From Gimesia benthica (GTDB lineage: Bacteria; Planctomycetota; Planctomycetia; Planctomycetales; Planctomycetaceae): DNA of 64,000 nt. The stretch lies in the NCBI RefSeq assembly GCF_009720525.1, contig NZ_CP043930.1:2267501-2331500 (forward strand). The letters run 5' to 3'. The position numbers were made by a program, and so were the translations under genes. The notes beneath the pieces were generated by a model. It searched no databases. It saw only the letters and a list, made by a program, of their open reading frames with translations, and had not been told where the DNA came from. The first letter of the stretch is position 1; every line of letters starts with the position of its first letter. Positions 38,865-49,699 of this stretch are shown piece after piece.

Positions 38865-40190
38865 TTACTCGCCGATCTTTACGATGACCTTACCGCTGTT
38901 ATCTGCCAGTTCATGCCAGGCATCGCGACAGCGGAGGTACAGCTTGCCACTGGCCGGGGCCTGAAATCGCCCCGCTTCACCCAGTTCGAATTCTTCACTG
39001 AGTTCATATTCATCGCTGTCATTTTCTATTAGCACGGCTCCGACCAGCATACCCCGGCCGGCTGCATTCCCTTTCGCGGTCACAGGTTCATCTTCCTCAC
39101 TGACCTTCCAGTCTCCCTCGGTTGAGACTTCATACTCCTGCCCTTCCTCCACCAGCACATGTGACGCTTGCCAGCCCTGTCGGGCTTCGATCTTTGAAGT
39201 CTGCGGGCGAACCGAATTGGGTTTGCGGAATTTCGTTTTCCAGTCCCACTGGCAGAGGTCACAACGATATCCCTGATCGAAATGCTCCAGGAAAAACAGG
39301 TACTCAAACGAGATTTCGCGTGCCATCGATCCGTAGGTCTGGTTGAACGAAACCGGCTTCTTCATTAACAACCCCAGCCCCAGGGGACGAAAACGATTCG
39401 CATAATTCGGGTTCGTGGCCAGCAGATGACACAACGCCCACCGCCAGCAGTAATTCTCCCAGGAATCACCGGTGGTCTCTTTCGAATTGACTATCTCATT
39501 CAGACTTTTGGGCTCACTGTTCTTGATGTAATCCACTACATAGCGTTCGCAGTTCACCGATAGCGGCTGTCCCTTCTTAGGCACTTCTTTCCAGTTATTA
39601 CCCATCTCTGCCATTCCCTCGCTGTACCAGACAGGCCCGGTATGCCCAAAATTCTGCCCACAATACGCATGTACGGCCTCGTGCTGGGGCGTCCCCCGTT
39701 CAGCAACGGCATAGACAACAGATTTCGACTGAATCAGACGCCCTCCCCGGTAGCGCGCACGACTGATGGTGACACCTCCGCCTCCTGAAATCGATTGCAA
39801 TCCGACCGGGTGCAGACTCCCCGACGGCCAGTTTGCCAGATCTTTCACTACATAGCACTCAATCACGCTACGATTCGGACTGGCCCAGTACGCCGAAATA
39901 ATGACGAGCATCTTTTCCAGTCGTGCCAGTAAATCCTGGGCCTCATCCGGAGAGAGGTCGGTATGAATCAGGAAATTTTTCGAGCGGTAATCGCGGGGCT
40001 CTGTGGTAGTCGAACCACTTCGAACCTGGGTTCCCTGGGCAGCCAGCTGTGTTCCACCGCCGAGCCACAGACAGGAACAGCAAAGAGTCAAACAGACGAT
40101 AAGTGGCTTACAGATATTCAAAAGTCCTGACACAGACAAACGTCCTTCCTCTGATCTCAGCTCCGACAATTCAACTGATTTCTTCACCAT
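38865..40190 (-). CDS. Secreted zinc metallopeptidase-like protein (DUF1570-type)
   Basis: 441 residues from the ATG at 40190; the frame continues upstream to 40247. A signal-like hydrophobic segment (PLIVCLTLCCSCLWLGGG) lies near residue 30. The core shows the zincin motif QHEAVHAYC followed by WYSEGMAEM, giving HExxH plus a downstream Glu as in gluzincins of the peptidase MA-like type. A C-terminal beta domain (about 340-441) looks like a carbohydrate- or cell-surface-binding module. It converges on the glycosyltransferase gene, leaving 1 bp between stops. Substrate unknown. Confidence 0.75.
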   Translation of the reverse strand: MVKKSVELSELRSEEGRLSVSGLLNICKPLIVCLTLCCSCLWLGGGTQLAAQGTQVRSGSTTTEPRDYRSKNFLIHTDLSPDEAQDLLARLEKMLVIISAYWASPNRSVIECYVVKDLANWPSGSLHPVGLQSISGGGGVTISRARYRGGRLIQSKSVVYAVAERGTPQHEAVHAYCGQNFGHTGPVWYSEGMAEMGNNWKEVPKKGQPLSVNCERYVVDYIKNSEPKSLNEIVNSKETTGDSWENYCWRWALCHLLATNPNYANRFRPLGLGLLMKKPVSFNQTYGSMAREISFEYLFFLEHFDQGYRCDLCQWDWKTKFRKPNSVRPQTSKIEARQGWQASHVLVEEGQEYEVSTEGDWKVSEEDEPVTAKGNAAGRGMLVGAVLIENDSDEYELSEEFELGEAGRFQAPASGKLYLRCRDAWHELADNSGKVIVKIGE

Positions 40191-40306
40191 ACAACGAGGT
40201 TTTATAGTGTGTTCATACCATTCTAACACGTATCCGACCTGAAACAATTTACATTGCTAAAAGAAGGATAACACATCCCGATCGCTTGATATGTGGCCTT
40301 ACCCCC

Positions 40307-40334
40307 TTTACTCTGAGGGAAAACTGTTTATAAA
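40307..40334 (+). promoter_or_regulatory. Promoter candidate for the ceramidase-like gene
   Basis: TTTACT and TATAAA with a 16-bp spacer, about 50 bp upstream of the ATG at 40386. Confidence 0.3.
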
Positions 40335-40385
40335 GAAGGTTTAGTTTCTTCTGTTTCGACTTCCCAGAGTTAAGAGGGATTCTCC

Positions 40386-41810
40386 ATGCATTATCTAACG
40401 CAGTTTCGCGCCGGCATTCTACTTTTGTTGATTTCCTGTGTCTGTCTTTCACAAACTCCACAGAGTTACGCTGACGAGGCACTCTGGAAAGCCGGTTCTG
40501 CCAGTGCTGTGATCACCCCGCAGGAAGATCTCTGGATGGCTGGCTATGGTGGTCGCACCAAACCGGCAGATGGAAAGATCCACGACCTCTGGCTCAAAGT
40601 ACTGGTAATTGAAGCACACGACGGACATCGAGGCGTGATCGTCTCGACCGATACCCTGGGAATTCCCCAGTCGATCTACAACAACGTCTGTGCTGCACTG
40701 AAGAAAAAATTCGATCTCGATCGCAGCCAGATCATGCTCAATGCATCCCACACCCACTGTGGCCCTGTGTTGCGAGGTGCACTGCACGACATCTATCCTT
40801 TGAATAAAGAACAAATCGCACAGGTCAACAAGTATTCTGATGAGTTGGAACAGAAACTCGTCGATGCCGTCACCACTGCAATCAAGAACCTGGAGCCCGC
40901 AAGCCTCTGGACCGGCGAAGGCCATACAAGCTTCGCAGTGAACCGCCGCAACAATATGGAAGCCGATGTTCCCAAACTGCGAAAAGAGGGAAAGCTTAAA
41001 GGCCCCATCGATCACAGCGTCCCGATTCTGGCCGTGAAAGATAAAAACGGGAAGCTGAAAACCATCGTCTTCGGCTACGCCTGTCACAACACCACTCTGG
41101 GTATTCAGCAGTGGTGTGGCGACTATGCAGGCTTCGCTCAGTACGACCTCGAAGCCATGTTCCCTGGCGTGACCGCCATGTTCTATATGGGCTGTGGTGC
41201 TGACCAGAACCCACTCCCCCGCCGAACAATGGAGTTGGCTCAGTCTTATGGTTCCCGGCTGGCTCATGCCGTCGCCGATACCGTCCGACTGCCGATGGTC
41301 GAACTCGATCCCGTTCTGAAAACCGAAATCGAAATTGTCGATATCAAACTGGGTGATGCTCCTACAAAAGAAGAACTCGAAACACTCGCTGCCGGAAATC
41401 AGAATAACTACCGTAACCGCTGGGGCGCCCGCCTGCTCAAGCAACTCAACTCGGGTAAACCGTTCCGGACCTCCTATCCCTTCCCGGTTCAGGTCTGGCT
41501 GATGGGCAAGCGACAGCTCTGGGTCACCATCGGCGGTGAGGTTGTCGTCGACTACGCCCTGGGAATGAAAAAGATGTTCGGCGACAGTACCTGGATCGCA
41601 GGCTACTGTAACGATGTGATGGCCTATACTCCTTCTCTCCGTGTTCTGGAAGAAGACGTGCCTCCCCGCAAGTCATCCCGCTGGGGCTATGAAGGCAACA
41701 CATCGATGGCCGTCTATGGAATGCCCGCCAATCGCTGGTCCGACGAAATTGAAGACAAAATCGTCGAGAGTGCCCAGCGACAGGTCGAGAAGGTCCGCAA
41801 TGGAAAATAG
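40386..41810 (+). CDS. Secreted neutral/alkaline ceramidase-like protein (N-terminal domain only)
   Basis: 474 residues, signal peptide LLLLISCVCLSQTPQSYA and an AAGAGGG site upstream. The mature part begins KAGSASAVITPQEDLWMAGYGGR and contains NASHTHCGP, equivalent to the zinc-binding SHTHSGP of neutral ceramidases, then YACHNTTLG and MGCGADQNPLPRR. It lacks the ceramidase C-terminal Ig-like domain. Such shortened proteins are common in planctomycetes; the actual substrate may not be ceramide. Confidence 0.82.
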   Translation: MHYLTQFRAGILLLLISCVCLSQTPQSYADEALWKAGSASAVITPQEDLWMAGYGGRTKPADGKIHDLWLKVLVIEAHDGHRGVIVSTDTLGIPQSIYNNVCAALKKKFDLDRSQIMLNASHTHCGPVLRGALHDIYPLNKEQIAQVNKYSDELEQKLVDAVTTAIKNLEPASLWTGEGHTSFAVNRRNNMEADVPKLRKEGKLKGPIDHSVPILAVKDKNGKLKTIVFGYACHNTTLGIQQWCGDYAGFAQYDLEAMFPGVTAMFYMGCGADQNPLPRRTMELAQSYGSRLAHAVADTVRLPMVELDPVLKTEIEIVDIKLGDAPTKEELETLAAGNQNNYRNRWGARLLKQLNSGKPFRTSYPFPVQVWLMGKRQLWVTIGGEVVVDYALGMKKMFGDSTWIAGYCNDVMAYTPSLRVLEEDVPPRKSSRWGYEGNTSMAVYGMPANRWSDEIEDKIVESAQRQVEKVRNGK

Positions 41811-42038
41811 GCCTCGCCAGCGTTAAAATTTGCCCTTTCTGACCCGAATCTGCCGCTAAACTCCAGCTTCTGGGGATGTTTTGCGTTTTTCGCCCCCCTG
41901 CCGTTTGTCGCGCGGGAAGCGAAATCCTAGAATGCAGCATATTCCGTTCTAAACAGCAATCAATCTATGACAGGTTCGCCGAAGCAGCCTGTATTCAATA
42001 CTTTACCTGATTTTTAATGTAGCACTGAGGAGAGATAA

Positions 42039-44714
42039 ATGGCTTCCGGAAATCCTTTTGGCGCGGAAGGTCAATTAACAGCAGCCGGTGGTGAGTTTAA
42101 ATACTACCGTTTACAGAAACTCATCGACGATGGCATTGGAAATATTGAGTCGCTGCCTTACTCGATTCGTGTGCTGCTGGAATCCTGCCTGCGTAACGTA
42201 GATGGGTTCGTCGTCAACGAGTCCGACGTGCACAATCTCGCCAACTGGAGTGCAGAATCTCCTAATCCGGTGGAAATCCCCTTCAAACCCGGTCGCGTGG
42301 TCTTGCAGGACTTTACCGGCGTTCCCGCTGTGGTCGACCTGGCAGCTCTGCGAAGTGCCATGGTTCGTCTGGGCGGAGATCCTCAGAAAATCAATCCACT
42401 GGTTCGCTGTGACCTCGTCATCGACCACAGTGTGCAGGTCGACGAATTCGCGACCAAGCTCTCGCTGCAGCACAACGTCGAAAAAGAATTCGAACGGAAC
42501 CAGGAACGTTACCAGTTTCTCCGCTGGGGACAGCAGGCATTCGATAACTTCGGCGTTATACCGCCGGCAACCGGGATCGTACACCAGGTAAACCTCGAAT
42601 ACCTGGCCAAAGCCGTTCTGACCAAAGACGGCGTCGCTTACCCGGACAGTCTCGTTGGTACCGACAGTCACACCACCATGATCAACGGCCTGGGCGTCGT
42701 TGGCTGGGGCGTGGGTGGTATCGAAGCGGAAGCCGTGATGCTCGGACAGCCCATCTACATGCTGACCCCCGAAGTCGTCGGTTTCCGCCTGGAAGGCAAA
42801 CTCCCCGAAGGCGCAACTGCGACTGACCTCGTACTCCGTATCGTCCAGATGCTCCGCGAGCACGGCGTCGTAGGCAAGTTCGTCGAATTCTATGGTCCTG
42901 GCCTGTCCAACATGAGCCTCGCCGACCGGGCTACTATCGCCAACATGGCTCCCGAATACGGGGCCACTATCGGCTTCTTCCCCGTTGACGATGAAACTCT
43001 GAACTACATGCGTCGCACCGGACGTACCGACGCTGAAGTCGATCTGGTCGAGCGTTACTACAAAGAACAGGGTATGTTCCGCACTGACAGCTCACCTGAG
43101 CCGTCCTTCACCAGCAAACTGAGTCTGGATATTTCCACGATTGAAGTCTCGCTGGCCGGTCCCAAACGTCCACAGGACCGAATCGCATTGACCGACATGA
43201 AATCACACTGGCACAGCGATCTCAGCTCCACCTTCGGCAAACAGGATCCTTCACCAACTCACGCTCCCGTGAACTACGCTGGTCAGGATTTTGAACTCAA
43301 AGATGGTTCAGTCGTCATCGCCGCAATCACCAGTTGTACCAACACCAGTAACCCCTCAGTCATGCTGGGTGCCGGCCTGCTGGCAAAGAAGGCTGCTGAA
43401 AAAGGCCTGACCCGTAAGCCCTGGGTGAAAACCAGTCTGGCTCCCGGAAGCCGCGTTGTAACCGACTACCTTGAAAAAGCCGGCGTGACTCCCTATCTCG
43501 ATGAACTCGGTTTCAACCTGGTTGGCTACGGCTGTACAACCTGTATTGGTAACAGTGGCCCACTGCCCGCACCAATCTCCAAAGCGATCAACGACAACGA
43601 CATCGTCGCCGCTGCTGTCCTCTCCGGAAACCGGAACTTCGAAGGACGTATCAGCCCCGATGTCCGGGCAAACTACCTCGCCAGCCCGCCGCTGGTTGTG
43701 GCTTACGCCCTGGCAGGTACCACCGATATCGACCTCAGCACCGAGCCTCTCGGCCAGGACAAAGATGGTAATGATGTCTTCCTGAAAGATATCTGGCCTT
43801 CACAGGCTGAAGTCAACGCGGCTCTCGAATCGTCCATCAACCCGGAAATGTTCCGTGATGAGTACGGCAAGGCGACCCAGGGTTCTCCTGAATGGCAGGC
43901 CATTGATGGTGGCGACGGTGACATCTTTGAATGGGATGAAAAAAGCACCTACGTTCAGGAACCTCCGTTCTTCGTCGACATGCCCGCAGAGCCGGCCCCG
44001 ATCAGCTCTATCACTGGAGCCCGCGTCCTGGTCTCTGTAGGCGATTCCGTCACCACCGACCACATCTCTCCTGCTGGAGCCATCAAAGCAGATTCTCCTG
44101 CGGGTAAATACCTGCAGGAAAATGGAGTGACTCCTGCTGAATTTAACAGCTACGGTAGCCGTCGCGGAAACGACCGGGTTATGACCCGCGGTACCTTCGC
44201 GAACATTCGCCTGAGCAACCTGCTCGCCCCCGGCACCAGTGGTGGCGTGACCACCTACCTGCCCACCGGCGAACAGACTTCGATCTACGAAGCCTCACTG
44301 CAGTACAAAGACGCCGGCACTCCACTGGTTGTTCTGGCCGGCGGTGACTACGGAATGGGATCGTCTCGTGACTGGGCCGCCAAGGGAACCTTCCTGCTGG
44401 GCGTCAAGGCTGTCATTGCGACTTCCTTTGAGCGGATTCACCGTTCCAACCTGGTCGGCATGGGTGTCCTGCCCCTGCAGTTCCGCGAAGGCGAAAGCCG
44501 CGAAGAACTGGGCCTTGATGGCACTGAAACTTATGACATTGAACTGGATGACAACCTGAAACCAGGTCAGGCGATCCGCGTGACCGCTACCAAAGAGGAC
44601 GGTACACAGGTCCTGTTTACCGTTCAGTGTCGTGTCGATACCCCCGTTGAAGTCGAATACTATCGCAACGGCGGCATTCTGCACAAAGTTCTCCGCGATC
44701 TGGCCAAAGCCTGA
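42039..44714 (+). CDS. acnA: Aconitate hydratase AcnA
   Basis: 891 residues with a GAGGAGAG site. Interconverts citrate and isocitrate in the TCA cycle. The 4Fe-4S ligands are visible: [10 protein letters not shown] and [13 protein letters not shown] (Cys-x-x-Cys). It also has [22 protein letters not shown], and the C-terminal swivel domain shows [19 protein letters not shown]. Full-length IRP1/AcnA type. Upstream spacing (230 bp) suggests its own promoter; the pseudouridine synthase gene follows by 11 bp. Confidence 0.98.
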   Translation: MASGNPFGAEGQLTAAGGEFKYYRLQKLIDDGIGNIESLPYSIRVLLESCLRNVDGFVVNESDVHNLANWSAESPNPVEIPFKPGRVVLQDFTGVPAVVDLAALRSAMVRLGGDPQKINPLVRCDLVIDHSVQVDEFATKLSLQHNVEKEFERNQERYQFLRWGQQAFDNFGVIPPATGIVHQVNLEYLAKAVLTKDGVAYPDSLVGTDSHTTMINGLGVVGWGVGGIEAEAVMLGQPIYMLTPEVVGFRLEGKLPEGATATDLVLRIVQMLREHGVVGKFVEFYGPGLSNMSLADRATIANMAPEYGATIGFFPVDDETLNYMRRTGRTDAEVDLVERYYKEQGMFRTDSSPEPSFTSKLSLDISTIEVSLAGPKRPQDRIALTDMKSHWHSDLSSTFGKQDPSPTHAPVNYAGQDFELKDGSVVIAAITSCTNTSNPSVMLGAGLLAKKAAEKGLTRKPWVKTSLAPGSRVVTDYLEKAGVTPYLDELGFNLVGYGCTTCIGNSGPLPAPISKAINDNDIVAAAVLSGNRNFEGRISPDVRANYLASPPLVVAYALAGTTDIDLSTEPLGQDKDGNDVFLKDIWPSQAEVNAALESSINPEMFRDEYGKATQGSPEWQAIDGGDGDIFEWDEKSTYVQEPPFFVDMPAEPAPISSITGARVLVSVGDSVTTDHISPAGAIKADSPAGKYLQENGVTPAEFNSYGSRRGNDRVMTRGTFANIRLSNLLAPGTSGGVTTYLPTGEQTSIYEASLQYKDAGTPLVVLAGGDYGMGSSRDWAAKGTFLLGVKAVIATSFERIHRSNLVGMGVLPLQFREGESREELGLDGTETYDIELDDNLKPGQAIRVTATKEDGTQVLFTVQCRVDTPVEVEYYRNGGILHKVLRDLAKA

Positions 44715-44725
44715 TCCCTGAATTG

Positions 44726-45670
44726 ATGAAACCAGCCTACGAGACCGATCTGATAGTCGAGGATTACCTTGATGGCTCCCGCATCGATCGGTTTCTCAGC
44801 CGTCATTTCAGAAACTACTCGACGCACCGTCTGCAACGCATCGTTCAGGCAGGGTTTGCCAAAGTCAATGGCATCCCTGCCGAACCGTTGCAACGAGTCT
44901 TCCGCGGTCAGCAGATCAGTATTCTCCTGCCTGAACCGCCGGACAAAACCTATCAGCCTGAGGCATTGCCGCTGGAGATCCTCTATGAGGATGCATGGCT
45001 GGTCATCGTTAACAAACCGCCGGCGATGATCGCCCACCCCGCGGGGAACATCCATTCGGGTACTGTCGCTAACGCGTTACAGCATTACCTCGATCAGCAG
45101 ACAGGAATCCGCAGCCTGCTCCGTCCAGGAATCGTACATCGGCTCGACCAGTTTACCAGCGGTATTCTAATTGTGGCCAAAGAGCATCTGGGACACCGCA
45201 GTCTCTCGATTCAGTTTCAGCAGAACCTGGTCAGCAAAGCATATCTGGCAATCATTCGCGACCAGCCTCCGGACGATTACTTCGAGAACGATGCTGCCAT
45301 CGGTGAGCATCCCACCCAGGCTGGGGTCTGCATGTCGACACACCCCCAAGCGAAAAAAGCCAAGTCCGCTTATACGCGTTTCGAAGTCCTTGAACGGTAT
45401 ACCGGATATTCGCTGGTCCGTGCTTTCCCACAGACGGGACGCCTGCATCAGATCCGTGTGCATCTGGCCGATCTTGGCTTTCCCATTATCGCCGACGACT
45501 TCTATGGAAACGATGAACGACTGAAAACAGATCGCTGTCTGATTTCGCGACAGGCATTACACGCTGAACAGATCGAGTTTGCACATCCGGTGACGGGATT
45601 GAAAATGAAGCTCTCCGCGGGAGCGCCTGATGATTTCCACCAGGCGCTCGAGCGGTTACGGAGCGCCTAA
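44726..45670 (+). CDS. RluA-family pseudouridine synthase
   Basis: 314 residues from ATG 44726 (a TTG immediately precedes it). An S4 RNA-binding domain (about 15-75) is followed by the RluA catalytic domain with HRLDQFTSGILIVAK, where Asp is the nucleophile; the usual residue after HRLD is Arg or Lys, here Gln. Further motifs are QTGRLHQIRVHLADLGFPI and HAEQIEFAHPVTG. It isomerises uridines in rRNA or tRNA; which site cannot be read. It lies 11 bp after acnA and may be cotranscribed. Confidence 0.93.
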   Translation: MKPAYETDLIVEDYLDGSRIDRFLSRHFRNYSTHRLQRIVQAGFAKVNGIPAEPLQRVFRGQQISILLPEPPDKTYQPEALPLEILYEDAWLVIVNKPPAMIAHPAGNIHSGTVANALQHYLDQQTGIRSLLRPGIVHRLDQFTSGILIVAKEHLGHRSLSIQFQQNLVSKAYLAIIRDQPPDDYFENDAAIGEHPTQAGVCMSTHPQAKKAKSAYTRFEVLERYTGYSLVRAFPQTGRLHQIRVHLADLGFPIIADDFYGNDERLKTDRCLISRQALHAEQIEFAHPVTGLKMKLSAGAPDDFHQALERLRSA

Positions 45671-45700
45671 AGCTGTTCTCGGTTTTTCCTTTTTACTGCC

Positions 45701-47194
45701 TCACTTCGTCTGAGTGAGGACTTCCACTGAGGACGCTTCGTCCTGTGTCTCCTGCAGCTCTTTATCCAACGTAGCTGCTGCTTTGGATGTTTTCGATGCT
45801 TCGAAGAGTCGATCCAGACTCATTTTTTCCAGTGCATCGAAAGCGGCGACTTTATAGCATTCTGCCATCGTCGGGTAATTGAATACAGCGTTGCGGAAAT
45901 ATTCAATCGTGCCTCCAAATGACATTACTGTCTGTCCGATGTGTACGATTTCAGTGGCCGCTTCTCCGATCGCATGGATCCCCAGAATCTTAAGTGTCTC
46001 GCGGTGGAACAGAATCTTCAACATCCCGTCCCGGTCACCCGAGATCTGCCCACGGGCAATTTCACGATAGCGTGCCGCGCCGACTTCATAAGGAATGTGA
46101 GCTTCAGTCAGCTGCTGTTCGGTTTTACCCACCATCGAAATTTCCGGGATCGTAAACAGCCCGTAAGGCATCAGATCAAACGCTTCAAATGGCTCATTAA
46201 AGGCATTACAGATTACACGGCGTCCCTGCTCCATAGACACACTGGCTAGAGCAGGAAAACCAACAATATCGCCCGCACCGTAAATATGAGGTACCCAGGT
46301 CTGATGATCTTCGTTGCACCACAGACGACCGCGTTCATCCGGTTCGAGCCCCGCCGCCTGAAAATTCAGTTCGTCCGCATCTCCCACACGTCCTACAGTA
46401 TACAATACCGAATCGGCCACCAGTCGTTTGCCACTCTCGGTCTGCACTGCGGCCATTGAATCGGAAAACCGCTCAATTCCAACGACTTCTTCGCCCATCC
46501 GGAAAACCATTCCCAGTGAACGGGCATGATGAATCAGAGCGTCGATAATTTCACGATCACAGAACTCGAGCAGGTGCTCCCGACCATCGAGAACGGTAAC
46601 TTCGACCCCCAAAGTGGCGAACATGATCGCGTATTCGATGCCGATCACACCGCCGCCCACGACAATCATTGAACGGGGAATCTGTTTCAGGTCGATAATT
46701 TCATCGGAATCAAAAATCGTTTCGCCATCAAAGGGGATATGAGGCGGCCGCGAAGGCTTGGTGCCGGTAGCGACCAGAATGTAATCCCCGTGCAAAACCT
46801 TGCGTCCGGTCTCACAGTCGACAGCCACTTCATGCGGGCTGACAAACTGAGCTTCTCCAATAAAGATGTCGACGCCGTTTCGCTCAAGCTGATCATGGAT
46901 GATTTCCAGTTCATGCTCTGCTACGTCTGCCAGCTTCAGCCGCAGGTCCTGCATCGTGACTCGCCGCTTCCGACGATACCATTTGCTGTAGACGTCCCGA
47001 TGCCGATATCCAGTTAAATATAAGATTGCTTCGCGCATCGTCTTGGAAGGAATCGTCCCCTTGTGCAGACAGACGCCCCCCATACCGCGAAAATTACGCT
47101 CAATGATCGCAACCCGCTTCCCCAGTTTCGAAGCTGCTATCGCCGCCTTCTGACCAGCGGGACCGCTTCCGATAATTACAATGTCGAATTTCAT
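45701..47194 (-). CDS. sthA: Soluble pyridine nucleotide transhydrogenase (Si-specific)
   Basis: 497 residues. Transfers hydride between NADPH and NAD+. FAD fold: IVIIGSGPAGQKAAIAASKLG. The redox region reads GGVCLHKGTIPSKTMREA: only the first Cys (Cys42) of the disulfide pair seen in dihydrolipoamide dehydrogenase is present, the second being Thr, which is the mark of SthA. The NAD fold GGGVIGIEYAIMFATLGVEVT and the C-terminal dimerisation domain with HAIGEAATEIVHIGQ follow. A GTG six codons upstream (47212) is an alternative start. The last 40 residues are polar and not typical. Confidence 0.92.
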   Translation of the reverse strand: MKFDIVIIGSGPAGQKAAIAASKLGKRVAIIERNFRGMGGVCLHKGTIPSKTMREAILYLTGYRHRDVYSKWYRRKRRVTMQDLRLKLADVAEHELEIIHDQLERNGVDIFIGEAQFVSPHEVAVDCETGRKVLHGDYILVATGTKPSRPPHIPFDGETIFDSDEIIDLKQIPRSMIVVGGGVIGIEYAIMFATLGVEVTVLDGREHLLEFCDREIIDALIHHARSLGMVFRMGEEVVGIERFSDSMAAVQTESGKRLVADSVLYTVGRVGDADELNFQAAGLEPDERGRLWCNEDHQTWVPHIYGAGDIVGFPALASVSMEQGRRVICNAFNEPFEAFDLMPYGLFTIPEISMVGKTEQQLTEAHIPYEVGAARYREIARGQISGDRDGMLKILFHRETLKILGIHAIGEAATEIVHIGQTVMSFGGTIEYFRNAVFNYPTMAECYKVAAFDALEKMSLDRLFEASKTSKAAATLDKELQETQDEASSVEVLTQTK

Positions 47195-47508
47195 GGATCT
47201 ATTCTCAATCACTCACACCAGTCTTCTCAGCAATGGTTTTTCAACCCCGCATGTCAAATTGAGAAACCTGGTTAAACTTTACAACGTAAACAACCACCTC
47301 TAACTTCGGTCATGGGTTGGAATGGAAAAGATAGAAAGATTGATCTGATCTCTGAAACAGGCTATTTTGCGCCCAGACTGACGGTTATACTGATTGTATA
47401 GCTCAACTTTAAAACTCCTCGGGGGAAACTCCTCCTGATCAAGACCACGGAAGTGTCTGTCTCGCCTCACATTGCTTCAAGCTCTGATCTCAGGTCAAAG
47501 GAACTCTG

Positions 47509-48516
47509 ATGAATCACCTGCTCCGAAAAATCTGGCATGTCCCGGAACACGCCCACACCCCAGAATCCGTTTATCAGAATCGCAAATCGCATCGCCGTGA
47601 ATTCCTCAAACTGATGGGCTACGGTCTGGGTATAGCCGGGTTTGCTGATCTACTCTCCGGCTGTGAACAGGCAACCCAAGAGGAAATCGAACAGGCGGGT
47701 GCAGTGGAACCTCTGCCGGAAGCCCTGCAATCCGTCTATCCGGCTAAGCGTAATGAAGCTTTCAAATACGGCCGCCCCGAGACAGCGGAAATCGAGGCAG
47801 AAGAGTTCACGAACTTCTACGAATTCACCGGCCCCACCAGTAAAGAGGCCTGGAAGTACGTCGGAAAATTCCAGACCACGCCCTGGGCGGTTTCCATCGA
47901 AGGAGATTGTGCCAAACCCCGCACGTTTGACCTCGATGATCTCTACAGGGAAATGCAGTTCGAAGAGCGGGCCTACCGCCATCGTTGCGTCGAAACCTGG
48001 GCCATGTGTGTTCCCTGGACCGGTTTCCCCCTGGCCAGCCTGCTCAAGCTGGTTGAACCGAAGCCTTCAGCAAAGTACGTCGCCTTTGAGACGTTCAACA
48101 AACCCCAGGAAGCGCCTTACATGGAAAAAAGCGGCCCTGGCACCTGGCCCTGGCCTTATACCGAAGGCCTGACCATTCAGGAAGCGATGAACGAACTCGC
48201 CTTCATCGCCACCGGCCTGTATGGGAAGCCGCTGTTGAAACAGAATGGAGCGCCGATCCGTCTGGTCGTTCCCTGGAAATATGGATTCAAATCGGGTAAA
48301 TCGATCGTCAAGATCAAACTCACTGCAGAGCAACCCGCGACCTTCTGGAACACGGTAAATCCAGGGGAATACGGGTTCGTCGCCAATGTGAATCCGGATC
48401 AGCCTCATCCCCGCTGGAGCCAACGCACGGAATGGATGCTGGGCACTGAGAAACGCTACGACACCAAGATTTACAATGGTTACGGGGAATATGTTGGCGG
48501 CCTCTACACAGGCTGA
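47509..48516 (+). CDS. msrP: Protein-methionine-sulfoxide reductase catalytic subunit MsrP
   Basis: 335 residues, AAGGA site upstream. Molybdopterin enzyme that repairs oxidised methionine in periplasmic proteins. The Tat signal is HRREFLKLMGYGLGIAGFADLL. The molybdenum-ligand Cys is about residue 160 in YRHRCVETWAMCVPW, and the molybdopterin pocket motifs GAPIRLVVPWKYGFKSGKSI and PGEYGFVANVNP are present. Unusually, no gene for the membrane haem partner MsrQ is adjacent on either side, so electrons may come from another carrier. Confidence 0.95.
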   Translation: MNHLLRKIWHVPEHAHTPESVYQNRKSHRREFLKLMGYGLGIAGFADLLSGCEQATQEEIEQAGAVEPLPEALQSVYPAKRNEAFKYGRPETAEIEAEEFTNFYEFTGPTSKEAWKYVGKFQTTPWAVSIEGDCAKPRTFDLDDLYREMQFEERAYRHRCVETWAMCVPWTGFPLASLLKLVEPKPSAKYVAFETFNKPQEAPYMEKSGPGTWPWPYTEGLTIQEAMNELAFIATGLYGKPLLKQNGAPIRLVVPWKYGFKSGKSIVKIKLTAEQPATFWNTVNPGEYGFVANVNPDQPHPRWSQRTEWMLGTEKRYDTKIYNGYGEYVGGLYTG

Positions 48517-48566
48517 TTTGAGCCCGGCTTTCGAACTGGAAGCCTTCATTCATCAAGTTAAATGCG

Positions 48567-48601
48567 CAAAAAAGACCGGATAGAAACATTCTACCCGGTC
48601 T
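48567..48601 (-). terminator. Intrinsic terminator for the Bax-inhibitor gene
   Basis: On the minus strand a stem AGACCGG...CCGGTCT with inner paired TAGAA/TTCTA and one mismatch is followed by six T. It lies 39 bp past the stop of the Bax-inhibitor-1 gene and can also stop msrP transcription. Confidence 0.8.
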
Positions 48602-48639
48602 GTATATTCGATTGTTGGTTCGTTCAAACAGCGTTTTGC

Positions 48640-49374
48640 TTAGTCTTCCGAAGCAAACATCATTACGATCCGCAGCACGTACCAGAACAGGGTGGCGACG
48701 GAGGCGAACAGCGCCAGTGAAGCCGAAACGTACTGATCGGTCGAGTACTGATGCAGGACATTTGAAGTTTCATACAGAATGAAACCACTCATCAGCACTA
48801 CCATGGCAGCAGCAAACCAGAGTCCCAGGGAGACTCCAAAGATTGCAGCACCGATGGCAATCCCGATTGCTGCCAGCAGGGCAATCGTCAGTCCTCCGCC
48901 CAGGAAGGAGAAGTCTGCGCCCGTCACGAGCACGTAAGCTGTCAAGCCCCCGAAGATACAGAGGGTAATCACCGCCGCAATCGGAATCACGGTCTGATTC
49001 GACATCTGACTGGCAATAGCCAGGATCGGCACAAAGATAATCGCTTCCGCCAGGGTATATAACCCCAGCCCCAGATACTGCGTTCCCAGAGACTTGGCAC
49101 TTGACGCCAAGGAACTGGCTAACCAGCTGGCTCCCAGGAAGGCAATCAAAATAATCCAGGGACTGGCGGTGAACAGGCTCAGTACGCCGCGCAGTAAGGT
49201 GGGCGAACTGAAAATTATAAATTCCAGTCCCATAAATACAAAGATCGCACCGGTCAGGTGCATGTACGTTTTGCGGATGAAAGCAGCGCGCTCTTCTGCA
49301 ATCGCGTCGATTGCAAACATACCGCGGCCGGCCGTCGTATCCTGGTCATAGTAGTCAGGACTGTAGTTGTTCAT
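48640..49374 (-). CDS. Bax inhibitor-1/YccA family membrane protein
   Basis: 244 residues with seven hydrophobic segments, the first starting at KTYMHLTGAIFVFMGLE and the last ending near the C-terminus with VATLFWYVLRIVMM. The N-terminal 40 residues are polar and include the family lead RAAFIRKTYMHL. Family members are thought to be calcium-permeable or proton-linked membrane channels and, in bacteria, to interact with the FtsH protease. No partner gene is nearby. Confidence 0.93.
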   Translation of the reverse strand: MNNYSPDYYDQDTTAGRGMFAIDAIAEERAAFIRKTYMHLTGAIFVFMGLEFIIFSSPTLLRGVLSLFTASPWIILIAFLGASWLASSLASSAKSLGTQYLGLGLYTLAEAIIFVPILAIASQMSNQTVIPIAAVITLCIFGGLTAYVLVTGADFSFLGGGLTIALLAAIGIAIGAAIFGVSLGLWFAAAMVVLMSGFILYETSNVLHQYSTDQYVSASLALFASVATLFWYVLRIVMMFASED

Positions 49375-49699
49375 TGACTGAATTCTCCATGTGATTGAGA
49401 AAAGATGTTCCAGACGAACACGGAATGAATCATCGCTTCAAACATCGGTTCCGCCGGCACTGCGGTTTTGAGAAAGGGCAGGCGGGTGAGACAATTATAA
49501 GCCACACTGCACATAATTCAAGTACCAGCAGAAACTCTTTTATTTTTCATAATTTACCACAGTCGGATCCCCGGGTCCGACTTCCCGGCGGGTTCGTTGT
49601 GTCCGTCCGCCGGTTCTGTTATTTCATACGTAAGTCTACGTCAGGGAATTCAAAAAATTCCACCAAAATCCGGGGAATCGCTACGAAATTTTTGCTGAT
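49375..49699. other. Intergenic region
   Basis: 325 bp between divergent genes. A 102-codon plus-strand frame crosses it, but it has no ribosome-binding site, is rich in Arg, Ser and His, and looks like non-coding sequence. No distinct promoter seen. Confidence 0.5.

Noticed and set aside
40449..41444. Minus-strand open frame of 331 codons inside the ceramidase-like gene
   Set aside because: Antisense to a gene with clear family motifs and a ribosome-binding site; the frame has none.
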